The notes under the pieces: model-generated | Database searches by the model: none | The model's input: only the letters and a program-made list of their open reading frames with translations | Told to the model about the DNA's origin: nothing | Source: Terebella lapidaria | Taxonomy: Eukaryota; Annelida; Polychaeta; Terebellida; Terebellidae | Assembly (NCBI GenBank): GCA_949152475.1 | Contig: OX424562.1 | Coordinates: forward strand, 21,700,209-21,764,208 | Reading direction: 5' to 3' | DNA: 64,000 nucleotides | Made by a program: the position numbers and the translations under genes | Shown here: piece after piece, positions 30,951-43,237 of the stretch | Layout of the letters: each line of letters starts with the position of its first letter | How positions within the stretch are numbered: position 1 is the first letter of the stretch

Positions 30951-32779
30951 GTATTGATACTGGGTATCGATTCTACGTCTATTTAAACTCAAAATATGTA
31001 TACTCATACATTCTAGCCATACCTCAGATGAAATAATCAGTATCACAGCAATGATGCATACCACAAAGTTATCTAATTATATAAAACTAATAATATCAGC
31101 GCTATGTAGTATTGTATGAATCCTGCTGATATTCATTCAAGCTCAACTGACGAAATTGTGCCGTGAATATTGCCAATTTGATATATTTAGTGTAGTCTGC
31201 CTCTTCAAGGGTGCACACTATTTTGCATTAGTCTGACGTGAAGTGGGTAATGATATATTTACGTGCTCTTTATTCGGTGTTTATTTTTTGTTTTACTTAC
31301 AGTGTTCATGTTATTCCTTTGCATGGTCAAAATAAAATATGAAAAGTGGACAATCGGTGGAGAATCTGAGTTAGTAGACACTATCTATATCATAAACTGG
31401 CAAGAGGCACACTGTGTGTCGTTAAAAAAAAACAAAAAAAAAAACATTCGTATATCAAATACACTTAGTGTACTTAGCCTAGTGTCCAGAACTATAGTAA
31501 AATGTGCAATAACGCCCAGAACAAATGTGATGTCAACGGTCGATCTTGATACAAACCATAGTCGTGCAATCATGCTCCACACTGGTTTCATTGGTCTTAA
31601 CAATCGCTGCTGTAATCTGTTCATCGGGGATCAAACCGACTACCCTCTGAATTAATTAATGTGTTTCTGATGTTACCCGGTAAAAAGTGGTGTTGCCGTG
31701 CATGATGATGATCATGCCCCATTAGATAGCATGTTGTGGACAATAAATTAACACTGAACAGTTATGTAGGAAGGACTTCGGTGCATATGTTTAGCCACAT
31801 ACTGTCCAATATTACTATATCCAACATCGCTAAATAATAGTTTGTATACAGTATATACACGAACTTTAAATTTTCGCTAAATTTCGGAACTATTTTCGAT
31901 CCTAAAAAGAATATATTGATTTAATATATTACCGGCGAACCATATCCCCAATCCCCATGTGATCCATTCAAAATAAACGAGCCACCCACTGAATCCAATT
32001 CTATTGCGTCCCGCATAGAGGCAACTCCGATAGCCCATGTGGTACGGTAATAATAAACAAAGATTTCCGGGATGCGCCCCAATATTTGGATAATATATTA
32101 CACAACCTCGAAAGAGGACAGAACCATGCTTCCTTTATAAAACAGTATTCACAACAATATGATTATCCATGTCAAATTGCAAACAATTGAAACGATATTA
32201 AAATACATGGGGATGCCACCTGCTCGGTATATCAGCCACACATACCGTATACAATATCTGCACCAATAATTCATTGAATTCTTGTCATTTTATATTGAAT
32301 CGGTCACTCTACCCTGTGCAGTAATCCCACACACTCCGTGAGCCTGTTTTTTTCCGATTTTACACGAATGTGTTTTGTCAAAAGAAATACAGGGATACCA
32401 GCAGTTTGGTGAAACACTGTTGGCGTGGCTTCATTGAACTAAATATAACTATGATGATTCATATTATCATACATGTTGACGTATCTGTTGGTGTTAGATA
32501 GTCGTCTGATTTAACAGAGTTGATAACATTCAATGGATCAAAGAAATAATGTAGTGCTTGGCAGTGAAAGAAAAGTAAAGACAAGAAAGACTTGATGGTG
32601 AAAGATAAGTAAGTTTCATGATCTGACATTTTATTTATTTGAGAAGGAATGGTAAATATCACTCGAGCACATTGTGACAGATTAATTCATGGAAGTCGTG
32701 GCTTATTAGATTCCCTGCATAAATGCTAGGGAAGTTTCAACCCTCGCTGATCAGTCTTCTTGATCACAACTACGGATAT
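30951..32779 (+). repeat. Unit D, module M2, left part
   Basis: It aligns to 9,300-10,660 and 21,420-22,690 through the TGATCACAACTACGGATAT block. It stops exactly where the 20.8-kb TIR block begins and resumes at 53,548. Confidence 0.65.
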
Positions 32780-32807
32780 CAGTCAGGAACACTAGGTTTT
32801 ACAGTAA
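32780..32807 (+). repeat. Left 28-bp terminal inverted repeat
   Basis: Exact inverted match to 53,520-53,547. Beyond it the two ends share only scattered TTTACT/GTCAAC pieces. Confidence 0.85.
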
Positions 32808-33090
32808 ACCAGCATTTACCTCAATACATCAACTTTTTTTTACTCTGTCAAGTCAACAATTTTTTTTACTGCAGCAGGTGGTCTGCCACTAGGCGGCAGC
32901 ACTTGAGATTGTGACACCATAAACTGAAATTAGTCATGGTGTTGGCCACTGCCACCAGGGGCAGTGTAGTGCACAATGGAATGCACTATACATGAGTAAA
33001 AATAAATTGACTGCTATAAGTCTATTCAGGTCAACTGTTGTATATTATTTCTTATAGTCTACCGGTAACAATATAATTATGATCAAGACA

Positions 33091-34780
33091 ACCACACTGG
33101 CCGTAGTATTCCTACTATGGCCAGTGCGGTTATTTTTTTTTTTAAAAAAGGGACTGCTGCGAGTAAATAAATTGTTGCTTGAAACAGTGGTAGGGCTGAC
33201 TTTCCCATTTTATGCCGAACGAAGTTTTCACATACTAGTACCCCACTCCACATATATGTTTGTTGTTAGCCAACAACAATAATAATATAAACAACCATAC
33301 TGGCCATAGTATTTCTACTATGGCCAGTATGGTAATTTGTTTTATAAAAGTTGACTGCTACGAGTAAATAAATTTTTGCTTCAAACAGTGATAGAGCTGG
33401 CAAGCCCACTTTGTGCTGAATGAAGTTAACAGTATTCACATAGTAGTACCCTACTACAGGTATATGTTTGTTGTTAGCCAACAATAATAATAATAATAAT
33501 CAAAATAACCATACTGGCCATAGTATTTCTACTATGGCCAGTATGGTAATTTGTTTTATAAAAGTTGACTGCTACGAGTAAATAAATTTTTGCCGGAAAC
33601 AGTGGTAGGGCTGACTTTGCCATTTTATGCTGAATGAAGTTGACTGCTTCACTGTATTCACATACTAGTACTCTACTACAGATTAATGTTTGTTGTTAGC
33701 CAACAACAATAATGATAATCAAAATAACCATACTGGTCATAGTATTTCTACTATGGCCGGTATGGCAATTTTTTTTTTTTTTATAAAAGTTGACTGTTAC
33801 AAGTAGATAAATTTTTGCTTGAAACATTGGTAGAGCTGACAAGGCCAGTTTATGCTGAATGAAGTTAACAGTATTCACATACTAGTACCCTACTACAGGT
33901 ATATGTTTGTTGTTAGCCAACGATAATAATAATAATCAAAATAACCAGACTGGTCATATTATTTCTACTATGGCCAGTATGGCAATTTTTTTTTATAAAA
34001 GTTGACTGCTACAAGTAAATAAATTTTTGCGTGAAACAGTGGTAGAGCTGACAAGGCCAGTTTATGCTGAATGAAGTTAACAGTATTCACATACTAGTAC
34101 CCTACTACACGTACTGTAAAAAGACTTAATATAAGCAGCTAATAAATTTTGCGGTTGTGAGCCCCACGTTCTTTAACGGATATTTAATTTAACATTATAA
34201 AACTCACATATATTTCTTAACATATATCTAGTTAATTTGGCGGACGATTCAATTTGGCGGTTTCGCCCCTACCACCAATCTGCCAAATAAATCATCTGCC
34301 AAAATTAGTCGTTTTACAGCATGTTTGTTGTTAGCCAACAATAATGATAACAATAAAAATAACCATGCTGGTCATAGTACTTCTACTATGGTCAGTATGG
34401 TACTTTTTTATAAATGTTGGCTGCTACAAGTAAATAAAATTTTGCTTGAAACAGTGGTAGAGCTGGCAAGCCCATTTTATGCTGAATGAAGTTAACAGTA
34501 TTCACATACTAGTATCCTACTACACGTATATGTTTGTTGTCAGCCAGCAATAATAATAATATCAAAATAACCGTACTGGTCATAGTATTTCTACAATGGC
34601 CATTATGGTATTTTTTATATATAAAAGTTGACTGCCACGAGTGCATAAATTTTTGCTTGAAACAGTGGTAGAGCTGGCAAGCCGATTTTATGCTGAATGA
34701 AGTTAATAGTATTCACATACTAATACCCCCGACTACACGTATATGTTTGTTGTTAGCCAATAATAATAATAACTAGACGT
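33091..34780 (+). repeat. About 218-bp tandem satellite with an 18-bp-stem hairpin
   Basis: Units start at hairpins near 33,091, 33,294, 33,508, 33,727, 33,946, 34,363 and 34,570; further single units are at about 36,452, 37,741, 39,115 and 39,330. The best hairpins (33,294 and 33,508) have perfect arms ACCATACTGGCCATAGTA around a TTTC loop. Each unit also carries GTTGACTGCTACGAGTAAAT, TTGTTAGCCAACAA and a short AAT run. Confidence 0.9.
34114..34319. mobile_element. Small MITE inside the satellite
   Basis: Ends CTGTAAAAAGACTTAAT and ATTAGTCGTTTTACAG are inverted copies. The interior has ATTTGGCGG repeats. It replaces the middle of one satellite unit. The flanking duplication is not clear. 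Confidence 0.55.
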
Positions 34781-34784
34781 CAAG

Positions 34785-36440
34785 GCCTAAAGATGCCTTG
34801 GGGCATTTTGTAAGAAGCTCTATTCCTACTTAACATACACCTAAGAGACCTTGTCTAGAACCATGATGACAGAAAACATCAGTGGTTAAAGTTTAACTGA
34901 CAAACCCCGTATTCATCTTTGTGTAGAATGTCCATTCTGCTTTACAACACACCGTTACTGAGATATCAACGAAAATGAAGAATACCAAATTAACAGAAAA
35001 ATTCAGGTCAAGGTCAGAGTTCATCCCTGATACCCTTTATATATGCTTGTCTTGGGCAATGATTCTCAAAATAACGCCCGTTTTGCTCTACCATGGACTG
35101 TTTCTGAGATATTGAAGATATTGAATCGGGAAGAAAATTTGACACCAGGGGTCGTCTCGACCCAATATTCACACCGTTCCCCTAGACTAGTTTGTCTATT
35201 GCCAGAAAGCCAAATGAAGCTCTGTTTCGCTCTACGAAGCACCTTTTTCAAGATACAGCCAAACAGGAAGTGCCGAGTCAGAGAAAAAAAAATCGACACC
35301 AGAGGTTGTCTTGTCTAATGCCAACAGGCCGAAATTAATTTTCTGTACAAAGCACCGTTTCCGAGAAACAGCCAAACAAGAAGTGTCGAGTCAGAGAAAA
35401 AAATCGACACCAGGGGTCATCTCGACCCAGGATACCCGCTAGACTAGTTTGTCTAGTCCCAGGTGACCGATATTAAGCTCCGTTTCACTTTACGATGCAC
35501 CGTTTGCGAGATACGGCCAAACAGGAAGTGCCGAGTCGGGAAAAAAATTGACACCAGGGGTCATCTCTACCCGAGATACCCACTAGACTAGTTTGTCTAG
35601 TCCCAGGTGACCAATATTAAGCTCCATTTCGCTCTACGATGCACCGTTTGCGAGATACGGCCAAACAGGAAGTGCCGAGTCGGGGAAAAAAAATGACACC
35701 AGGGGTCATCTCAACCCAAGATATTGGTTCCGAGCTCTTGGTCAAAAATCATTTGACGGCTTGATCCCCAAATCAAAAGGGTTCTTCCCTGGTGGTATTT
35801 GAACCTCCATGCAAAGTTCTGCAGCCATTGCATGAATACTTTTTGCGTAATCGATTGGAAACCAAGTCTCAAAATCTATCCTTGATTTCATCCTCACGAA
35901 CCTCACAAACCGCGGGGCAGGTGTAAATGGAACATATGTCCCATGTATTTTAGGGCCCCCCGGACATATATTCCTCGGGAAAATAGTCTGCTGGACATGA
36001 GTGTCGGGGAAATATGTCCCTGGACATGTTTTCCTGGGGAATTAGGTCCGTCTGATATATATTACTGAGAATATTGTCCCACTGGACAACATTTCCTAGG
36101 AATATTATCAGTAATATATGTCCAGGGACACATGCCCAGGGATATAAATATGTCCCTGGACATGTTTTCCTGGGGAATTAGATCCGTCTGATATATATTA
36201 CTGAGAATATTGTCCCACTGGACAACATTTCGTAGTAATACTTGTGTGTGGGACCTATTTTATGTAGGCCGTAAATTTTTCTTACACCTACTCCAAAACA
36301 ATAGGGGTCTTCCACGTAATATTTCTGAACACTGATGAAAATTTGGACAAGATCCATTCAAGCATTCACAAGTTATGGGGCGGAAACCAAAACGGCAAAA
36401 GTAAAGAAGAAAAAAATAGAATGTTTCGTGCCGAAATGCC
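34785..36440 (+). repeat. Complex repeat block 1 inserted in a satellite AAT run
   Basis: It starts AACTAGACGTCAAGGCCTAA and ends GTGCCGAAATGCCCTAA. The inside is a degenerate tandem of roughly 120-145 bp built on GTTTCGCTCTACGATGCACC and GAGATACGGCCAAACAGGAA. At 36,024-36,235 a different sequence (GGACATGTTTTCCTGGGGAA to CTGGACAACATTTC) is repeated twice. Confidence 0.75.
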
Positions 36441-36592
36441 CTAAATAATCAAAATAACCATACTGGTCATATAATTTCTACTATGGCCAGTATGGTAATT
36501 TTTCTTAATAAAAGTTGACTGCTACGAGTAGATAAATTTTTGCTTGACACAGTGGTAGAGCTGACAAGCCCATTTTGTGCTGAATGAAGTTA

Positions 36593-37644
36593 CAGTCGAG
36601 GTCACACTAAAGGTACACACCCAAGCTCACTTACTTTTTGTAAAGCTCACTCCCGCTAGCATGACAAATTACAAGTTAGTTTAGCAATTTGCAAAGTGAG
36701 CTAGAAGCTAGCTCAAATATTTCTCCTCTAGCCGAAGCTAGCTGCGCCAGCTGAGAATGTCATGCTCTCCTAGTGCACATACTGATGTGCACTAATGTGC
36801 ACATGCTAGCTTATCCCCCTTTCTTTGTTCGGTGCTGTAGGTTTTGGGCAAAGTATAGTAATTAGATCGGCCATTCAACTCAATGCTACATGGTCTCATT
36901 TTGGTGATCCATAACACTTTTCCAAAAAAAATCCTGGCCTAACCACTATGCTAGTTTTATCAATTGATGTATTGGACATCGCGTGATAAGCATGAATATA
37001 TTTGACGACACATGGGATTTTTCACTATTCTGCCTCGAATGGACCCGGGGTAAAAATACCCAAAATTATGGATGATGGCCATGCAAAACACCTTCGCTTC
37101 TCCAGCTCCTGAGAAGAACGACAACAAGATATTGCCTTGAAAGCTGGGTCATTATTTCCCAGCAGGGTATTCTTTCACGTGATATACACTCGTCCTGAAA
37201 TCTGGCATAAAAAATATATACGAGGTGATATTTCACAAAGGTTTCCCTTTAAACTGCCTGAGTGAGGTGAACGCTCGCTGATTGGCTGAACGGGTTACTG
37301 TTCCGTGGCCTTTTGTTACAGTGTCAAAGTCTTTTGCTGATATGGCCTTCATTTCCACTGACCATTTAGTTTCAAATTATTTTAGCCAGCATTGATTACA
37401 TGCAGCAAACAAATATTAGCTAGCTATGCACTGGAGCTGATCAGGTGACATGCTGTATAAGTAACGCTCACTTAAGTGAGCTAGACCAGCTTCGGTTAGT
37501 GTTGGTGAGGAGCTCAAAACCTGAAGCTAGCATAGCAAAATTGAAAGCTAGCATAAAGCTAGCATGTCAAAAGCAAGTGAGCTGATGTGTAATGCTCATT
37601 TTGACAAGCTCACTTTTTGTCCACCTTTAGTGTGACCATGACTG
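36593..37644. mobile_element. Tc1/mariner-like non-autonomous element, TA duplication
   Basis: The ends read CAGTCGAGGTCACACTAAAG and, inverted, CAGTCATGGTCACACTAAAG. TA flanks both (36,591-36,592 and 37,645-37,646), and joining the flanks restores the satellite unit GAAGTTAACAGTATTC. The interior is rich in GCTAGC/AGCTAG repeats. No transposase. Confidence 0.85.
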
Positions 37645-37697
37645 TAACAGTATTCACATACTAGTACCCTGCTACACGTAAAAGTTTGTTGTTAGCC

Positions 37698-37698
<1 letters not shown>

Positions 37699-37741
<43 letters not shown>
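37699..37741 (+). repeat. AAT microsatellite
   Basis: About 14 AAT copies in the satellite linker. Confidence 0.95.
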
Positions 37742-37742
<1 letters not shown>

Positions 37743-37939
37743 CATACTGGTCAATGGCCAGTATGGTAATTTTTTTACATAAAAGTTGACTGCTACGAGT
37801 AAATAAATTTTTGCTTGAAACAGTGGTAGAGCTGACAAGCCCATTTTGTGCTGAATGAAGTTAACAGTATTCACATACTAGTACCATGCTACACCTATAT
37901 GTTTGTTGTTAGCTAATAATAATAATAATAATAATAATA

Positions 37940-39105
37940 ACTAGATGTCAAGGCCTAAAGATGCCTTGGAGGCATTTCGGTGTTGGGACTAATTCGTAAT
38001 ATTTATAACATGTTTGCCACGGGCTCTATGACACACCGTTTGCTAGATATTGACGAAAACGAAAAATGCCGACTCAGCAAAAAAAATTTCAAGTCAAGGT
38101 CAAAGTTCATCCATAATACCCCTTAGACATGTTTGACTAGGCAACGAGTCCGAAAATAACGTCCGTTTCGCTCTACGACTCACCATTTCCGAGATATCGA
38201 CGAAACAAAAAAATGCCGACTCCGCAAAAAAATTTCGGGTCAAGGTCAAAGTTCATCCATAATACCCTTTAGACATGTTTCTGTAGGGCGACGAGTCCGA
38301 AAATATCGTCCGTTTCGCTCTACGACTCACCATTTCCGAGATATCGGGGAAACAAAAAAATGCCGACTCGGCAAAAAAAATTTCGGGTCAAGGTCAGAGT
38401 TCATCCATAATACCCCATAGACATATTTGTCTAGGGCGACGAGTCCGAAAATAACGCCGTTTCGCTCTGCGATGTACCGTTTCCGAGATATGCAGGAAGC
38501 CTCAAGGATGAGTCAGCAAAAAGTTATTTCGACCTTTAGGTCAAAGGTCGTTTGACGGATCAATCCCAAAATCGATAGGGGTCTTCCCTGGTGGTATATA
38601 AACCTCCATGCAAAGTTCTGCAACTATTGCCTGAATATTTTTCGAGTTATCATCCGGAAACCAAGTCTCATAATCGGCCTTGATTTCATCCTCACGGACC
38701 TCAGGACCTCGGAGTCGAATAAAAAAAAAAAACCCATAGACATGTTTGTCTAGGGCGACGAGTCCGAAAATACTGTCCGTTTCGCTCTACGACGCACCGT
38801 TTCTGAGATATGCAGGAAGCCTCAAGGATGAATCAGCAAAAAATTATTTTGACCTCTAGGTCAAAGGTCATTTGACGGATTGACGGACCTTGATTTCATC
38901 CTCACGGACCTCGGAGCTGGCTCAAAAAGAATAGGGTTCTTCCACCATCATTTCTGACTAGTGGTGAAAATTTGATAAGGATCCATCAAGGCAATCTAAA
39001 GTTATCGTCCGGAAACCAAAACGGCGGAAGAAAAAAAAGAAAAAAAAGAGAAAAAAAAAATTCTGCTAAAACCATAAAGGCCTTTCTGCCGAAATGCCTT
39101 ATTAA
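37940..39105 (+). repeat. Complex repeat block 2, same family as block 1
   Basis: It starts AACTAGATGTCAAGGCCTAA and ends TGCCGAAATGCCTTA, with inner repeats on GTTTCGCTCTACGACTCACC, TTTCGGGTCAAGGTCAAAG and CATAATACCCCATAGACAT. Like block 1 it sits in an AAT run between satellite units. Confidence 0.8.
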
Positions 39106-39429
39106 TAATAATAATAATACTGGTCATAGTATTTCTACTATGGCCAGTATGGTAATTTTTTTTTTTATAAAAGTTGACTGCTACGAGTAAATAAATTTTA
39201 GCTTGAAACAGTGGTAGAGCTGGCAAGCCCACTTCGTGCTGAAAGAAGTATTCACATACTAGTACCCTACTACAGGTATATGTTCGTTGTTAGCCAACAA
39301 TAATACTAATGATAAAAATAACCATACTGGTCATGTTATTTCTACTATGGCCAGTATGTTTTTTATATAAAAGCTCACTGCTACGAGTAAATGAATGTTT
39401 GCTTGAAACAGTGGTGTAGCTGGCAAGCC

Positions 39430-41420
39430 ATTAGTCATACCGGTAATTGACATGCTATGATCAGATTATCATTTGTTGTTGTTGTTCGAAATTTTCACTG
39501 CAACCAGTAACAATGAGTAAAGAAAGACGACCAACAGCATCTGCATATCTAACAGCAATAACTATCAAAAATGGTTTGTTTGCCATATTTGGTAAAATGA
39601 CAATAATTAATCTGCAAACAAATTTTTCTCGGAAAATTTCGACTGGTAAAAAAAATTGAGCTTGTCACGGTGATAGAGTTGGATCACAATGTGTGTAACT
39701 ATGCTGCAGTCAAACCTCTCGTGAATGAATGCCTTTTTGACCCAAGCAAAGAATGTTAAGTGTTCACTAATCAGAAGGGCATCACAATGTTAAAAGATGG
39801 GTTGGGCTTGAGAAAATATGTTCATTAACTGAGAGTTGTCCCTAGCTGGAGGTGTTCACTTAACAGTAAAAGAGACAATACAACATGCATAGAAACACTT
39901 AAAAATGTCAGTGACAATGGTGTTTATTTTTTCAACATGTTGATAACCAATTTGGAAATATTTACACATTTAAAAATATATTGCAGTATATGAATGAAGC
40001 TCATGAATTATCCATGATACAGTGACAGATATAGTGCATGAAAAGACATTATCATGAGCATGTCGCGATGAACATTAAAAAATGTACAAACTGACAATGA
40101 AAAACATTATTCTGATCATATAATACAAGTGACTCCCCAGTGGTATACAAGTCACTGCTATTAGGCTAGCTGACAGGGTTCTCAGGCACAAGCACAGTCA
40201 GTCAGTGAACACAGTAACCTTGTTTTGTAACAGTAGGCCCCAGCATCAGTGTTTTCGGGTGCAGGCTTACCAGGTCTCACAGTATTCAGCTGCATGTGGA
40301 GTCATCATCTGCATGGGTGAAGGTGAGGGAAAAATTCTAATTCACAAAAAAGACACCCAAAAATCTTGACATCTGGTGCTGACTGACCAGGCTTCACAGT
40401 ATTCAGCCACATGGGGAGCGAGCATTTACAATCGGGATGCCTGATTATGTACAATGAACTTTGTTCTTCAAGAAAAATCAAGATAAAAAAAACAATGGTG
40501 TACATGTGAGCAATGAAAAGCATTATCCTGAACACATTTTCAATACATTGAGTGATGCCAGTATATGAGTGACAGGCACATTGCATGAGCATTCATTAAA
40601 ATATGCTGAAATATACGAATTCTGGTGGGGTCCAAAATTAGGCTGGTTTACTCTACTAGTTACACATGTACATATGGTGTAGGGCACACAATGAAACCTC
40701 AATTTGACTTTCCGGTTAACCTCGAGGGAGTATTATTTTCTGAAATACCAGATATGAAAAAAAACTTATCTATGCTTGTTAGATGAGATGACATGGAGAT
40801 TGAGGTGTGCTATGCCACACGTTTTACTGTAATACTAACACATACTTAAGATGTTGGCCATTTTGTTGATTACCCCACGTGATGAATGCGTATGCATCCC
40901 CCATTGTGAAGATGGGGGATCCCGGGTCAACAGGCTTGCTTCACACTAATCCTTGACAAGTTGCGAAGTGTTTCGATAACATGCAAGGGATCGAAACTAC
41001 ATGTTTGACCCATAGAAATTTTGGAATCTATATATCGTAGTAATAATGAAACAAATATTTTGCTTAACAAGATGAACATATAGTTGTGGGGATATTTGTA
41101 TTTTGCCTGCTGTGAAGTGATAACTTGTGTACATGACTATGAATCACAAAAAAGTACGGAGTACTTTTTAAGTTTAACAAATTCAATTTATTTTGTTGTT
41201 ATAACATTGTGTTTGCTGGATAATGACGGAAAATGCATCTTGTTTAACTGAGGGAGCCAAGAAAATCATTGTTAACATCATAATTTGATAGAGACAGCTC
41301 GTATTTGCTTATGATATACAGTCAGTTCAATTTGTTAGTTCAAATGTTTAAAAAAATTCCACACACCGGGGTAGGCCAGCAAAAAATCAAAATGTAAATA
41401 ATAAAGTAATAGAATAATAA
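39430..41420. other. Non-coding, apparently low-copy interior of the TIR block
   Basis: Only short ORFs. A stretch with CACAGTATTCAGC is repeated at 40,277 and 40,391. No gene, tRNA or TIR recognised. Confidence 0.4.
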
Positions 41421-42440
41421 ACTAGACGAACTCCAGGCGCTGACGACCGCTGGGGTGTATTCCCCATAGCCCTATCATCCCTGTCGACCCATAAACTATT
41501 AGCAGACTCAACAAGCAAAAATTGATGTTAACTCCTTTCATAATATGACCATTATTACAACCATCAAATTTCTACCTCGTTGACCCCAATAATGAATGTT
41601 TCTTGTCCTAACTAATTTTACTGTTGTCAATAATAGACTTTACTACATGTAGTAAAAAGAATCTGTACTGGCCAGAGCCTTTACTTTGTTGAGCCCAATA
41701 ATAAATATTTCTCGTCTCAACTATTGTTTATTGTGGTCAATAATAGACTTAACTAGCAAAAATAATGTTAACTTATTCGGATACACCCATGAAATCTCTA
41801 CTAGACGAAACCTTTACTTTGTTGAGCCCAATAAGAAATATTTCTCGTCTCAACCATTGTTAAATGTGGTCAATAATAGACTTAACTAGTAAAAACAATG
41901 TTAAATTATTTGGTAACACCCGTGAAATCTCTAGTGGACAAAACCTTTACTTAGTTGAGCTCAATAATAAATATTTCTCGTCTTAACCATTTTTATTGTG
42001 GTCAATAATAGACTTAACTAGTACAATTAATGTTAACTTATTCGGTTACACCCGTGAAATCTCTACTGGACAAAACCTTTACTTTGTTGAGCTCAATAAT
42101 AAATATTTCTCGTCTTAACCATTTTTATTGTGGTCAATAATAGACTTAACTAGTAAAAATAATGTTAACTTATTCGGTTACACCCGTGAAATCTCTACTG
42201 GACAAAACCTTTACTTTGTTGAGCTCAATAATAAATATTTCTTGTCTTAACCATTTTCATTGCAGTCAATTATAGACTTAACTAGTAAAATTAATGTTAA
42301 CTTATTCGGTTACACCCGTGAAATCTCTACTGGACAAAACCTTTACTTTGTTGAGCTCAATAATAAATATTTCTTGTCTTAACCATTTTTATTGCGGTCA
42401 ATAATAGACTTAACTAGTAAAATTAATGTTAACTTATTCG
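41420..42440 (+). repeat. 132-bp tandem satellite, about 7 units
   Basis: AATAGACTTAACTAG recurs at 41,742, 41,874, 42,006, 42,138, 42,270 and 42,402. Each unit contains AATGTTAACTTATTCGG, GTGAAATCTCTACTGGACAA and TTGAGCTCAATAATAAATAT. The central units are very alike; outer units are more diverged. Confidence 0.9.
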
Positions 42441-43237
42441 GTAATATTGTTCTGTTTTCACCAAAAAACATCAGTTCTGTATTCTGAACAAGAATCCAGC
42501 GGCATTTGCTTTCATAGTACAGGGTATTGGAGTGAACACAGGTGTCCAAGTGGATATTTTAATGGACGTAATAAGTTAGTTTGTTAACTAAGTAATGTTT
42601 ACTTGATCATTCTGAAAAGCAACATTCTACGTGGGACAGTTTCTCTTATCGTGCCTCTGTGATTCCGTCATCATGCATCAAAAACTCCCACCCATAGAGC
42701 ATTCACAAGCCATGTGTGTTAAACAGGCTAATTATAGCATGAAATGTGTTGCCAGTCAATCAACCAAGACCGATTGGTGTCGGGATCTTACCACAAGATG
42801 TGTCTGTATAAAAAATTATTAGAATCGGTTAAGATTTGCAACCTGTAGATAGTTAATTATCTACGGTTGACGCGGACACGGCGGCGCGGCGGAGACAAAT
42901 CCATAGTATCTGCCGAACTTTGCTCTGGGAGACACAATAATAGTATATTACAGCATCCAGTGAAAAAGCACAGGTGTAGGACTGTAGGGCGACATTTAAA
43001 TTTATTTTCATTTGTTATATTTACTCTCGAGTTCCAAGTAACGGTACCGATGGAAATAAGAGTATCTATGGCTGGAAAACTATACTATAAGACACACATT
43101 ACGAATTATTGACTGTTGACAGTGTAATTTAATTCACTGCTGTAGGTGAATAACATGAGAGTTCATGCCATGCCATGCACCATAAACGCACATTACTATT
43201 GGCAGTGTAATTCAATTTACTGCTGAAAGTAAATAAA
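42441..43237. other. Non-coding spacer
   Basis: No gene. GGCAGTGTAATTCAATTTAC and a related copy (near 43,119 and 43,202) anticipate the next tandem block. Confidence 0.4.

Noticed and set aside
31263-31655. 130-codon ORF with a hydrophobic start, possible secreted protein
   Set aside because: It lies in module M2, and the aligned M2 copies in units B and C do not keep the frame.
33091-42440. CRISPR array or hammerhead ribozyme repeats
   Set aside because: Units are 132 or about 218 bp without spacer structure, and I find no CTGANGA/GAAA hammerhead core in the repeated units.
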